From Plasmodium brasilianum (taxonomy: Eukaryota > Apicomplexa > Aconoidasida > Haemosporida > Plasmodiidae), in NCBI RefSeq assembly GCF_023973825.1, contig NW_027122924.1, forward strand, positions 78,501 through 142,500: 64,000 nt of DNA, read 5' to 3'. Both the position numbers and the translations under genes were made by a program. Shown here piece after piece: positions 33,701 through 43,943 of the stretch (positions are counted from its first letter, which is position 1; the number at the start of each line of letters is the position of its first letter). The notes beneath the pieces were generated by a model. The model saw only the letters and a program-made list of their open reading frames with translations, made no database searches and had not been told where the DNA came from.

Positions 33701-33988
33701 ATAAAAAAGGCAAAAATAATGTTTACCTCGGACCATTCCGTATATTTAAAGTTACAACATAAGGATGCTGGTTTATCACCTGGTCAGATGATTACTTTTT
33801 ATTTCCCATTTATTATAAAAAAAAAAGGGAGAGGCACGAAATATATTTATTCCTTAAAGAAGTATGCACATCGACCAATTTATTATCATTGTATTGGTAC
33901 ATCCAAAATTAGTAATCAGTACCTGGACGTTAATTTATATCAAAGAATAATGAAGATTCACAGAGATAACAACTTGACTATTTTTTAA
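30785..33988 (+). CDS. mnmA: tRNA-specific 2-thiouridylase MnmA, apicoplast
   Basis: Single exon, 1067 residues. MnmA puts sulfur on U34 of tRNA-Lys/Glu/Gln. A signal-type N-terminus (hydrophobic [19 protein letters not shown] at residues 7-25) followed by a basic, Asn/Lys-rich stretch suits apicoplast import. The ATP-pyrophosphatase P-loop SGGVDS lies at residues 439-445 (HMLSGGVDSLMALLLL). The two catalytic cysteines are in NPDIMCNKKIKYKYF (Cys near 524) and RGLCLYG (Cys near 673, family G-x-C-F/L-x-G). Other conserved segments are STGHYA and DQTFFLSSF. Residues 725-800 carry an 11-residue repeat; the C-terminal part (KLQHKDAGLSPGQMITFY) is the typical beta-barrel end. Length is about three times that of bacterial MnmA (about 360), due to insertions. 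MnmA of P. falciparum is essential for apicoplast maintenance (Plasmodium work), and its neighbour here is ATG8, which also serves that organelle. Confidence 0.96.
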   Translation: MFKLCSFFMFLPLLICVITLYLPLVNNKKNVCTSNSRLSLQHYISNNTCKGSIKGCNRLQRKVFCRSKLHGSDTKYDKSTCNETLLDILGSKVNYIKNIQRLYEDLNKLNEREDKIKYLIRENIETCKYNYLPLTKKKKFTNKNIRAFTKEKKRFYINQVRDSVYYKYINRCNSNVYLAIDIVKKKKRKWNRKDKEGNLVNVKHLRTVGDSLHDNEEKANNDTRAEGEEEKVEASSILMDIINEHNNDNKDVQEFISKCSFSTKNRYFITIDGFSDNLVLCCFLHCILKGIQRVDLNFFLKMNIKKIADNLKNMFTIHFNTEHVVDYVYKYISNFFLSGDGAKMGNGSNSSGSIRSSGSRRSSCSRRSSGSIRSSGSNNSSSEELCRAFTPRSKVDCSISDKLKGQYEVIPSRLSNSMPIYYTLKNSMKIHPYPRIAHMLSGGVDSLMALLLLEKKKFYVDNFFLNYNNYDCSKNDLRYARSICGKRDRNLFVININEEYFKKVLIPMLRSYSEGKIPNPDIMCNKKIKYKYFLSVIRSLYKQRVTPFNYDYISTGHYAMISTNDSFNANNVFNNDFPYVYDKDEGEMEHKVKKQTGKKGKQQEKMLQKEGKRYKLIVSHDNIKDQTFFLSSFSEKQLSKFLFPLCMHNKSDIRNFMRNENIDNYNKRETRGLCLYGNVNMHMMLKYYFLGGYSKTGEKAIQVSAKDKPVDQVSQQVINTPDQVNQQVAKAPDQVSQQVAKTPDQVSQQVAKTPDQVSQQVAKTPEQVSQQVAKTPDQVSQQVINTPDQVSQQVINTPDFFTFKEKYISLFKLNYVNYIINVDEGIVIDRNNDIHLYAIGQNKHITNFIHDIYNERIKKKKKNFFSSCQWTVVYKKMIKKENNKVVENFIYVTRDYTDKMFTRIRRKCKLSKVKWIEGELPMCLEKQKRGGKEEGKRETADQEMEKDEERMQKVEDKTQDKIIFVKVRNNEKIKKAKIMFTSDHSVYLKLQHKDAGLSPGQMITFYFPFIIKKKGRGTKYIYSLKKYAHRPIYYHCIGTSKISNQYLDVNLYQRIMKIHRDNNLTIF
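31818..31932 (+). repeat. Coding Ser/Gly/Arg repeat in MnmA
   Basis: Twelve-to-fifteen-base units AGCAGCGGCAGTA/TAAGA encode GSIRSSGSRRSS-type peptide before the P-loop. The array is open on the minus strand as Leu/Pro or Ala/Ser-rich ORFs, which are shadows. Confidence 0.88.
32910..33178 (+). repeat. Coding 33-bp repeat in MnmA (11-residue unit)
   Basis: Eight copies of an 11-residue unit QQVAKTPDQVS or its INT variant (QQVINTPDQVS). Unit 33 bases, so the frame is preserved. It sits between the catalytic domain and the C-terminal domain. The array is open on the minus strand too. Confidence 0.95.
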
Positions 33989-35323
33989 ATTGTATCAAAG
34001 GGATGTGGTAATGGAACACCAACAGTACGTAATATACGTGGATCGTATGTGTCTGGGCATGTATGTATGTACATACTACACGCCCACATGTACACAATGT
34101 ACGAAAGGAGAAACTCTAAATGTGTACTAATTACACTTTTAAGGAAGCAAAAAAAAAAAAAAAAAAAAGGAAGCAATAACAAACACTTATTTCGGCTTTT
34201 TCCAAAAGGAGCTTTCTCAAGTAACTGCCTCCAAAATTGTCAAGTTTATATGGGTATTCCTATTAATACCGTTCCTTTTTACGCTTCACTAATTTTATTC
34301 CTTTTTTTTTTTTTTTTTTTTTTTTTATTATTGTGTTATATTTTTCCATTCCCATTTATATCTCTTATTTTCTCTTTTTTTTTTTTTTTTTTTTTAATTA
34401 TTTATACTGTTGTGGTATATATACTTTTTTTAAGTGGAGTGTCAAATTGAGGGTATAACATAATGCATATGCGCATGTATAATTTTTTTTTTTTTTTTTT
34501 TTTTTTCTTTTATTAATACTTTTTTTTCAAGTGCTCGGTTACGCTATTACGATAAAAAGTAAGAGATGAAAAATGCAGGATGCCAAATGAAGGGTGAAAA
34601 ATGAAAAACAAAAAAAAAAAAAAAATAACAAAATACACAAAATGCACAAAATGCACAAAATGCACAAAATGCACAAAATAAACAAAATACACAAAATAAA
34701 CAAAATACACAAAATAAACAAAATACACAAAATAAACAGAATACACAAAATAAACAGAATACACAAAATGCACAAAATACACAAAAAATAAACAAAACGT
34801 ATAAAAATTAAGCAAAATGCACAAAAAATAAGCAAAAGTTGCAGTTGGGGAATTTAAAAATTATGGTACTGCGATATTGAGGAGCTTACCTGAACTGTGC
34901 ATGCAATTGTACATATATATGTAAATATGTTTGTTTATGTATATGTATGATTTTATGTATGTTTAATATGTATATTTACCTACGTACGTTATATATAATT
35001 ACTTCCGATTAGCCTTATGTAACCGCAAATCAAAACAACATTTTCATGGAAATTTCGAGATCGTTTAAGTGAAAGAAGCGAAAATTTTTAGTAGGGCATT
35101 CAAAGGAGAAGCGTGAAATATGCATAATGTGCATATGGCGTAAGTACGCAAAAAATATATGTATGCACAAGTGTAATGCGTTATTCGTATAGGTACATGT
35201 GTATAAGTAAATGCACGTACGTTTTGTATGTGTAGTGCAAGTATACATGTACGCGTATAGCTCTATGTTATATCATATCGTATTAGTACTGGGGAAGAAG
35301 AGCAAAAACATACACGCTGAAGG
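33989..35323. other. Intergenic region with CACAAAATA array
   Basis: No gene is supported. It has three poly(T) tracts (34303-34326, 34375-34396, 34482-34506), poly(A) at 34150-34168, and a long array of CACAAAATG/CACAAAATAAACAAAATA units at 34630-34800 with open frames on both strands. The last 500 bases are unique and contain the promoter of the Asn-rich gene. Confidence 0.6.
34630..34800. repeat. ACACAAAATAAACAAAAT array
   Basis: Nine- and 18-base units: first five copies of CACAAAATG, then eight of ACACAAAATAAACAAAAT. Reads HKMHKINKI on plus and VYFVYF or ILCILF on minus. Confidence 0.9.
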
Positions 35324-37468
35324 ATGAGTACTGAGGATTTTGAAAATAATAAGGATTACAATGTAGTAACAAGTAGTCTTGTGGAATATAAAAGCACAAA
35401 TAATTTAGTAAATAAGGATGAACTGGATGGTCCATATGTATGTAAAAATACGCTCCAGGAAGGAAAGCTTGAACAAAGGGATTTCGATTGGGTGCAGAGG
35501 TTGAGTAGTGGCAGTGGGTCTAAGGAAAGACAAATATGTAATAAGGAAAAAGGAGAAGGTAATGAAAAGAATGGACCCCAAGATGGGGAGCAGCAGGGGA
35601 AAGGGAGAGAAGAGGAATCAAAAGAGGAAGCGAAGAATGAAGAAGAAAGAGGAAAACACAAGAACTCGATGTACTACGGAAATGGCATATTAACACATGA
35701 AAAGAATATTACAAGGGACGGGGTTAGTGCTAAGGGAGTAAGTTCATCGCCTAGGGGGGAACTGAACTTGTGCAGTTCTGCAGTGGAGATAGAAACAGAA
35801 ATATGTTTAGGAAACGTTAACAAAGAAAAGGTAATGAAAGAGATAAGTAAGACGAAGATACATTCGAATAGTAGGGATGGTAGGAGGACTCTAGAACAGA
35901 AAGAGAAGAGCGATGTAAGGGAATTAAAAAAGGGAAAGGTTCATTTGAAGGGGAAAGAAGTGAAAAAAAAAAAAAAAAAATAATAAAAATAATAATAATA
36001 GTATTAGTAATAGTAAAAGTAATAGCAAAAGTAATAGCAAAAGTAATAGCAAAAGTAATAGCAAAAGTAATAGCAAAAGTAATAGCAAAAGTAATAGCAA
36101 AAGTAATAGCAAAAGTAATAGCAAAAGTAATAGTAATAATAATAATAATGGTAGCGTTAGTAGAAGTGGAAATTCCCATGGAAGTAATAAATGCATGGTA
36201 AAAATCCTTGAAGACGCAAAATGCATCTTGAAAAATGGCAACAGGTATGAGAACACCAATAGCATGAATTATGAACAGGATAAAATAAATAATATGATAG
36301 AAAATTTAAGTAAAAAGAATAACGACTTAAATGTAAATAATAAAATGAATGTTATAAATATAGAAAAAAAAATCAAGGAGAAAGAACAACATATCCCTAT
36401 TGTGAATAATTGTGAGCAAGGTATGATAAACAAAATGAAGAATTGTAATCTTTTTGACATCAGTTGTTCATCCCTTCCATTAATTATTAACGGTATTTCA
36501 GAGACGATTGAACAAATAATGATTATAGATAGGAGTAAGAATAAAAATAAAAAAAAGTTAATAGACATTGCTCAAAATATGAATATGCTAATGAAATCAT
36601 ACTATAATTTAATACTCAAGTGCGATTCTAATTTGGCTCGTTTTATTAAAAAAATACGAAAGCTGTACAAGTCATATAAAGTTATACATAAATCCTCCAA
36701 AGGATTGAAGAGAAACAAAAATGAAGAGAACAAAACAGGGGTCAATGAATGCTCCATTGTAGATAGTAACTCGAAGGAGGGAAACATCTTCACCGTGGGT
36801 ACAAAGGAGGAGGGTGAAATGCATATGCTGAGGGGTGTTAGCGGTGCTGCGCAGTTAGGCAGCGATGGAGTGATAGATAGCAGAGGCGTTATAGGAAGCA
36901 ACATAGGAATTAACATAGGAAGCAACATAGGAATTAACATTGGCAGTAACGTAGGAAGCAACATTAGTGTAGCTAACAATACGAGTATAATTAGTCGAGT
37001 TGACTCCACAACAGACGCGCTTAACTGTAGGAACATGGAGGAGGATGTTTCTACGGGAGAAAGGGGAATAGTAGACAAGTTTGGAGTTCCTTCTGATAAT
37101 AGGAAAGATAACTGCCACATGAGCAAAGAGGGAATATCAGCAGTTACTTCTAATATGATTGTTAACAATATTATCGATGATAACAGTGGTAACAGTAATA
37201 ACAATGACAACCATGGTAAGTATAATCAAAATGGAATTTTGGGAGATTTGAGAGATGCTCTAAAAAATCGCGATAACAACAACTGCATTGTGCAGGTAGA
37301 AGCGCTAGGGAATATTCTTAAGGACAGTTTTATAAATAAGAATAATGAAAATAGTTTTAAAAATAGTTTTAAAAATCTGGGAAGCATCGATTCGAAGTCA
37401 ACAGCCCTTTCTAATCACAAGGAGGAAGAAGACTTCACTACGTCGGAGAAGAAATTATGTTCAGAAGG

Positions 37469-37500
<32 letters not shown>

Positions 37501-37616
37501 AGAAATGAGGGGGAAGAAATAAAAAGTGGGCGGAAAAAAAAAATTAAAAATGAGGGGAAGGGGAAGGCACGAATAAAAGGTGAAAGAGTAGATGAAACCC
37601 AAAATGATCGAGAAAG

Positions 37617-37650
<34 letters not shown>

Positions 37651-37790
37651 TTAACAAATTACATAAATTCAATTCTCTTTTCTTTTTTACGTTTAATCAT
37701 AAAGGCGATATCGTAAATTACTTGCACAAGGAAATAAATTCATGTGTAGCCGAATTTGACAAGACTTACAAGTTATATATATCAAGTTGA
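35324..37790 (+). CDS. Asn/Ser/Lys-rich protein, unknown function, frame switched at poly(A)
   Basis: Not recognised. The start [20 protein letters not shown] opens a frame running to a stop at 35983; a second frame continues seamlessly (…[11 protein letters not shown]… then [20 protein letters not shown]) to 37508; a third ([20 protein letters not shown]) to 37579, where the donor GTGAAA spliced to 37705 gives [20 protein letters not shown] and a stop at 37790. Both frame changes fall in long A-runs (35963-35980, and 37469-37501), so the gene is best read as one protein of about 780 residues with homopolymer-length errors or slippage. The most conserved-looking block is the helical segment around 36440-36710 ([20 protein letters not shown], then [20 protein letters not shown]), which together with the last exon could be a helical bundle. 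Low complexity dominates elsewhere. Cellular role unknown. Confidence 0.65.
36006..36136 (+). repeat. Coding 12-bp repeat (AAAAGTAATAGC)
   Basis: About ten copies of the 12-base unit encode SNSK. Read on the minus strand as TFAI or LLLL. The array follows directly after the first poly(A) frame switch. Confidence 0.93.
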
Positions 37791-38588
37791 GCAGCCAGTG
37801 TGTGTTGTTTGCGCCTGCACAAATGTGCATATCTTTTTGTTTTGTTACCCTACTATGATATTTTTCTTTTTTTCTTCTTTACACAAAACTCAATCATAAA
37901 AATGATACAAATTATATCCTCTTAATAATCTCTTTTGAATATGTTAACGTTTGTATGTGCGCGTGCGACAGTATATTTTTGTAACTATCCTAGAGTGCAC
38001 TTGTGCACATGTGTATATATGTTCATATATATATATTTATATAAACGCTTACATACACACATATACGCACATTATGTATACATGTCGGATACGGGGAAAG
38101 TGCGACCCTTATAATATTTTTCAAGTACATCCAAGTTGTTCACATGTATGCGCAAGATAGAACAAATGTTCATTCATCATTTTTCCCCCATTGTGGCTCC
38201 ATTAATTTATTAAATAACATCCTTTTTAATGACTACTTGACTTTGTTAATATCTTTTTGATAATACATGTATTAAGTTCACATTACGTGTAATGTTCAAT
38301 TAATGCTATTATATTAGTATATATCCACTGGTAATCTTTTTTTCCATTTTTATTCCTTTTTGCCCTTTTTTTTTTTATGATGAACATTTTTTTCTTTCAA
38401 CTTCTGCAGTCTTTCATTACTTTCTCTTTTTTTACAAAGTATATCATGTTGATTTGTCTTTTCTAATATATACACGGATCATGTGAATGGGAGTGAGTGT
38501 GGAATTCGGTTAAAAACGTTAGTGATCAGGTAAATGTATCTAAATTATATTATACATTGACCCAACAAAATAATACTAACAAATATAA
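37791..38588. other. Convergent 3' spacer
   Basis: Tail-to-tail spacer between the Asn-rich gene and the PH-like gene. Unique AT-rich sequence without a supported gene; one ORF at 38497-38712 on the plus strand overlaps the end of the PH-like gene and is not supported. Confidence 0.55.
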
Positions 38589-41500
38589 TTATGATGGATT
38601 TGAAAATTTTACGTATTTCGAAAATGTGGTAGATACTTGCTGTGATATATTCTTTAAAAAATTGGATGCGTCAAGATTTGTAAAAATTTTTTTTTTTTTT
38701 TTTGAATTGTAAATGTAGATGGCATATATATCTTCTATGTTTCCTAACTCCATTTCACATAACCACATATCGAATAAGATACTCTGTATTAACCTCCTGG
38801 ATATATTTTTTTTGGCATTACCTTTGCTTCCCATTGTTCTTACAGCAGTTGTGGTACCACCATTCATCCCCTCTCGTGTGTGCGCTACTCCTCTTAAGTC
38901 TTCTTTTTTCTCTTCTACAGTTTGTTCAGACTTATTATTTTTATACATACCATTTTTAATATTCGAAAGGGAGTTACTAAAAATCTTTTTGTATACTTCA
39001 CATTTTCCAAAAATGTTTACATAAATTTCGTCTTTTTTATTGGCCTTATTGTGAACATTCATCATATTGTCCATATGGGCATTTATACTTGCAAAACCTA
39101 GAGAACTAGTGCAGTTTTCTCCTTTTGTAAGTTTACTTTCTATCATTCTGTAAACATCCGTGGTGCATTTCAAAATATTCTCAACCGAAAAAAATTGTGC
39201 TTCCTTTTGTCTCTCCTCCGTTTCGTCAAATGTTTCATCATCCATTTCGTCGGATTCTTTATCATCCCCATTGTCATCCTCCTGTTCAACCTTTTCCTCC
39301 ATTGAGTTTTCCCCTTCCTCTTCCCTTTTTAACGCCTTAACAACATGCATAATACTATGCTGTATAAGTTTAAGTTTTTCATCAATTCTGTTGAATATCT
39401 TAACAATGAGTAGAAGTTTAAATTCGTCTGAGTCCTCTTCTACTTGGTCCTCCTCTAAAGTGTGCGATCGGGTGTACTCTATTTCATGTGGTACTATATT
39501 TACTAGCTTGCCTGTATGCATATTTAGAATTCCTTCTTTATTTAACATACATATATCTTGACTTTTAGTGATAGCTCTACTTCGTGGGTATCCATTTTGT
39601 GCATGTGCAGTTATTGCTTTGTCCACTGTACACCCGTTTCCTTCTGTACTTATTTTGTCATATTCCTGATAAGGTAATTCACTGCTTCTATTTTTTTCAT
39701 TGTTACAATTATCCTTTCCCTTTTCCCATTTGACATTCTCGTTAATTCTACACCCTTCAGGAGGGACTGCATCATATCGGTTTGTATTCCCTGCACAGGA
39801 GTAACAACTTAAACAGTCTACATTTATATGATCATTGATATGATCATCATTGCTTCGTCCTGTAGTGCTTTCATTACAACGTAGTAGCCTTACACCATTT
39901 TCATGTGCCACTTGATTATTCATATCTTTATTATGATTAATTTGATTAATCCCATTTTGAACTTGACTATTATGAAGGTCATCATTATTGAAATTATATT
40001 CATCTAATTCCTCCTCAATTAAAATTCTGTACTTATAAAACTTTTCTTTCAGTAAAAAAAATTTTGTCTTTATTTGATAAATATTGTAGTGGGGAAAACT
40101 TATTAACTTGTACAGGTGAAATTTCTCCAAAGATTCCAACGTTTCCCTTCTTTTCTTTTCCTCTTTGCTGCGGTTTTTAAGCTCACACAGTTTATTCGGT
40201 TCTACGGTAGGGTATGTGTCAATATCAGCAGCGTTCGTAGGGCATGAGCCCACACTTGGTGCCTTCTCGTGGGATAGGCCCCCATCAAACACACTCAGGT
40301 GAGACAAGAGCATCCTTCTACTGATCTTCAACTTCTTCGAATGAAACATGAGAGCTCGGATAGCAATAACCCAGTAGTTAAATTCTTGAAGACATTTGCA
40401 TGTTAAGATAATTTTTTTTTTTTGATTATTATAAATAATACAAAAAGACAGTTTTTTTAATAAATCCATTCTATAATTTTCAAATAATTTTTCATCAATA
40501 ATATTTAACTCCAAGCTATCTATGTTCTTAAAATATATTTTGCAATCTTCATCTGACTTCCTTGTCGAAAACCATTTAATGAACTTTAAGTTTTTACTCA
40601 AAAAAATATAACGTAAATGGGGTATATTAAAAACTGTGTGTTTCAGTAAATTCCCTCCTTCCTTTGCATATTCTATTGCTCTTAACGCTTCCGAAAAGTT
40701 TAGCGGATGGTCCAACTTGTCGTTAATTTTGTTAATCCCGTTAATCTCGCTAATCCCGTTAATTTTGTTAATCCCGTTAATCTCGCTAATCCCGTTAATC
40801 TCGCTAATCCCGTTAATCTCGCTAATCCCGTTAATCTCGCTAATCCCGTTAATCTCGTTAATCCCGTTAATCTCGCTAATCCTGTTAATCTCGTTAATCT
40901 CGCTAATCTCGTTAATCTCGCTAATCTCGTTAATCTCGCTAATCTCGTTAATCTCGCTAATCTCGCTAATCTCGTTAATCTCGTTAATCTTGTTAATCTC
41001 ACTAATCTTGTTAATCTCACTAATCTCGCTAATCTCAGTTCTCCTTTTTACCATATACTCTTCATTTGTTTGTATATATCCTAGGTCGTCATAATCATAA
41101 GACTCACAAATTTTATAATACGAAATGATATTTTTTCCATTTTTAAATTTTTTTAAATTTTTTTCATCCTCCTTACATATATTTTTGTCGCTTAACTTTT
41201 CAAGGCGCATTAAACAAAATTCATCATTAACAATATTCATACAAAAATTATAAACGCAGTTTTTTATTTCTTCCTTTTTCATAGAACCCATCCAGCTAAA
41301 GGAAAGCTTCTTGTCCTTCCACCAAATGTAAGCAGTGTTTTTTGAAGAATTTCCACCGGGAAAAAAGCTCCCCCTATTGTTACTTCTGTACTTGTAATCG
41401 ATACTTCTATTCGTTGTGTTGTCCTTTCTAGGGATGGGACAATTCTGGATCTCACTTCGTTTCATATTTACATCATCAAGACCGCTCCGCCTCATATGCA

Positions 41501-42044
41501 CATCAACCAGTTTACTGTTTCTAACAACTGTGTCATCTTGGATACTTTCCAAATTTTTTTCGACGGAATTTGTTTTTGCTTTGTTGTTATCTCCCGTGCG
41601 GGAGCTTGAAAATCCGTTAGGATATTCGATCTCATATTTGTTTGGATTATCATTCGAAAATATATCATGATACTCAATTGGAAGCTCGTTTGAAAATTCG
41701 TTTGTACATGCACTAGTGCATGCATTATGGAATTTATTTTTGTTATCCCTCTCCTCTTGGTAAAAGCTACCTGATATGTTCATGTCCGACTTCATTTCAT
41801 TCTCGTTTTTCAAATCAGTTTCATTTTCATTCGAGCTATATATGGACCCATCTTTTGCAGGATATTTATAAATCATCTGGAACTCCCTTTCAAGATTCGA
41901 AAATTTCATGGACGCGAAATTTGAAATATTTTCATCATTAATGTTCATGTTGATGTCATAATAATCATCTGTTTTTTGGTCCTCTCCCAGATATTGTTCA
42001 TACACCTGGAATTGAACATCTTCATGTTTATTTTCTTCTTTCAT
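38589..42044 (-). CDS. PH-like domain protein, 1151 residues
   Basis: Single exon. The start MKEENKHEDVQFQVYEQYLG is the first ATG of the open frame. Residues 230-260 have a Trp/Ser-rich motif (TAYIWWKDKKLSFSWMGS). Residues about 335-440 are an I-N-G-I-S-E repeat. Residues about 468-575 look like a pleckstrin-homology fold: LKHTVFNIPHLRYIFLSKN, LKFIKWFSTR, IYFKNIDSLELNI, ILTCKCLQEFNYWVIAIRAL (the last helix has the W-x-x-A-I-R-A-L pattern of PH-type C-terminal helices). A glutamate-rich coiled segment follows (FKLLLIVKIFNRIDEKLKLI at residues 860-885). Domain identity is based on pattern only. Such proteins often bind phosphoinositide membranes; target and pathway unknown. The C-terminus ends at a stop just inside a T-rich region. 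Confidence 0.75.
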   Translation of the reverse strand: MKEENKHEDVQFQVYEQYLGEDQKTDDYYDINMNINDENISNFASMKFSNLEREFQMIYKYPAKDGSIYSSNENETDLKNENEMKSDMNISGSFYQEERDNKNKFHNACTSACTNEFSNELPIEYHDIFSNDNPNKYEIEYPNGFSSSRTGDNNKAKTNSVEKNLESIQDDTVVRNSKLVDVHMRRSGLDDVNMKRSEIQNCPIPRKDNTTNRSIDYKYRSNNRGSFFPGGNSSKNTAYIWWKDKKLSFSWMGSMKKEEIKNCVYNFCMNIVNDEFCLMRLEKLSDKNICKEDEKNLKKFKNGKNIISYYKICESYDYDDLGYIQTNEEYMVKRRTEISEISEINKISEINKINEINEISEISEINEISEINEISEINEISEINEINRISEINGINEINGISEINGISEINGISEINGISEINGINKINGISEINGINKINDKLDHPLNFSEALRAIEYAKEGGNLLKHTVFNIPHLRYIFLSKNLKFIKWFSTRKSDEDCKIYFKNIDSLELNIIDEKLFENYRMDLLKKLSFCIIYNNQKKKIILTCKCLQEFNYWVIAIRALMFHSKKLKISRRMLLSHLSVFDGGLSHEKAPSVGSCPTNAADIDTYPTVEPNKLCELKNRSKEEKKRRETLESLEKFHLYKLISFPHYNIYQIKTKFFLLKEKFYKYRILIEEELDEYNFNNDDLHNSQVQNGINQINHNKDMNNQVAHENGVRLLRCNESTTGRSNDDHINDHINVDCLSCYSCAGNTNRYDAVPPEGCRINENVKWEKGKDNCNNEKNRSSELPYQEYDKISTEGNGCTVDKAITAHAQNGYPRSRAITKSQDICMLNKEGILNMHTGKLVNIVPHEIEYTRSHTLEEDQVEEDSDEFKLLLIVKIFNRIDEKLKLIQHSIMHVVKALKREEEGENSMEEKVEQEDDNGDDKESDEMDDETFDETEERQKEAQFFSVENILKCTTDVYRMIESKLTKGENCTSSLGFASINAHMDNMMNVHNKANKKDEIYVNIFGKCEVYKKIFSNSLSNIKNGMYKNNKSEQTVEEKKEDLRGVAHTREGMNGGTTTAVRTMGSKGNAKKNISRRLIQSILFDMWLCEMELGNIEDIYAIYIYNSKKKKKIFTNLDASNFLKNISQQVSTTFSKYVKFSNPS
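40725..41040 (-). repeat. Coding 18-bp repeat (I-N-G-I-S-E) in PH-like gene
   Basis: About 18 copies of an 18-base unit, or its 9-base half (TTAATCTCG / CTAATCCCG on plus). On the coding strand it reads (ISEING)n then (ISEINE)n. Both strands are open in several frames, so the plus ORFs here (ILLISLI and NPVNLA) are shadows. Confidence 0.93.
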
Positions 42045-42089
42045 GTTTCAAAAAAATGAACAGGCAAGGTGAAATGGGGGGGCAATGGG

Positions 42090-42121
<32 letters not shown>

Positions 42122-42415
42122 AATATACACAACGGTATGTTAAACCACAGTGTAGCAATAAGCAGCATAAACCTACCCACGTGTATATATGCATATGTGT
42201 ATACATTTACATACGTATATATGCATATGTGTATACATGTACATACGTATATATGCATATGTGTACACGTGTACATACGTATGGGGTAACTGACGATCAC
42301 GGAAATACATTTAAAGTTTAATTTTACAACTTTTAAAAGAATAAATTTTTGAGAAAAGGAAGAATTATTCACAAATAGCTAAAATGGGTACTTAAAATAA
42401 AATGGGGTATAGAAA

Positions 42416-42446
<31 letters not shown>

Positions 42447-42862
42447 CTATACTTTAGCCTGCACTGTTCAGGCTATTTTGTAAGTTGGGACACGTGTGTA
42501 CAATAAAAAGTGCACACACTTATAGGCTGTTCGTAAGTATGAATACATTTACACACATACATAAGCAAGCACATAAGTACACATATATATATGCTTACTT
42601 TACTGGTTTGTTTCATAATAACTGTCAATACTCTTTGTAAATATGGAAAACCTCAAGGAGACAATTAAAAATAGGAGTGTACGTTATGTACATAAGCACA
42701 TATATATGCATACATGTATGTATGAACATATATATGTAGGTTGAGCACAAAAATAAAAGACCTATGAAGGAATTATTTATTTCTCATTATCATCTTAAAA
42801 AGAAATACAGTTTAACAATAAAAACAGCGGTTTAATTTAAAATATGAACACATTAATATTAG

Positions 42863-42896
<34 letters not shown>

Positions 42897-43327
42897 AATC
42901 ACTGCTAAGTGACAACAGAATTTCTTTCTAAGAACATTATTTTAATTATTTTTATAACGAGAAAAAATTGGTAATATAATAATATGAAAGACACTGTAAG
43001 CAAGAATTTGGTCAATTAATTTATGAACGGGCGAATTTAGCCAACAGCTTAGTTGAGAAGCAAAAGAAAAAATGGGCAGAAATAGTACGTACATAATACA
43101 TATATATACACCAACACATACGTACATATGTACGTACTTGTACATACTGTTCTGTTCCTTTTTTTGTGTATGAGGCATAAAACAAGATGAAATGGCCAAA
43201 ATATGTAAATAGGTAAAAGGCTTATAAAAAACGAAAAAGATGAAAAACAAGGAAAACAAAAAGAACGAGTAAAAGTAACAAAATGGGATAATACAAACGT
43301 AAATATATACATGTATATACATGTATA

Positions 43328-43375
<48 letters not shown>

Positions 43376-43943
43376 GCTTCAGTTAATGAAAGAATATAAA
43401 ATGAATATGCCTTTACATATGTTTCTTTCATCGCTAAATAAAAAGATGCTCACGCGTTTAAATTATGAGCAGAAAAAAATACTATATTGTATTTCCTACA
43501 TGTTTGTACCTATGAATATATTTACCCTCTTGCATTATTCCTTTCTCACGCTGTCACCCTGTTACATTTGCACGTGTTCGTATGCTTACTTTTATGTATA
43601 CACGCACACATGCTTATATGCTAATGTCGACATGAGAGAAATAAAATTATATAAATACAGCTTCACTTGTAAGTCATAAGAAAAAATAAAAAAAATTTTC
43701 ATATTTTACTTTCCGTTGCACATTTTAGAAAAAAAAAAAAAAAAAAAATTTTACCCTTTTAAAAAAATGATTGAACGGAAAAGCTATTAAGATGTGCATA
43801 TATAGATCATTACGTGAATAATATTTCAGCCTTTATTATTTATCTTCATATATTTTGTTTTTTTTACATTTTTTTTTTCTTTTTTTTTTTTTTTTTTTTT
43901 TTTTTTGGTTTTTTTTTTTTTTTTTTAAAAAAACTTGTCAAAT
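42045..43943. other. Divergent intergenic region
   Basis: Head-to-head spacer between PH-like gene (minus) and TMEM94-like gene (plus), 1.9 kb. It holds poly(A) at 42089-42120, 42419-42444 and 42866-42892, a TATGTGTATACATTTACATA array at 42185-42270, (AT)n at 43337-43372 and long poly(T) up to 43926. An ORF at 43372-43679 begins MLQLMKEYKMNMPLHMFLSS; it ends near a donor-like GTAAGT, but with no downstream partner it is not supported as a gene. Confidence 0.55.

Noticed and set aside
36195..37508. A separate gene starting at 36195
   Set aside because: The same frame is open upstream through the SNSK array, and the upstream ORF ends exactly at the poly(A) tract; one gene with a frame switch is simpler.
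40636..41094. Plus-strand Leu/Ile/Ser ORFs opposite the PH-like gene
   Set aside because: The 18-bp coding repeat keeps several frames open; only the minus strand continues into unique coding sequence on both sides.
43372..43679. Short ORF MLQLMKEYKMNMPLHMFLSS
   Set aside because: Follows an (AT)n tract; the only partner for its donor-like GTAAGT is a poly(A) stretch, and no homology is recognised.
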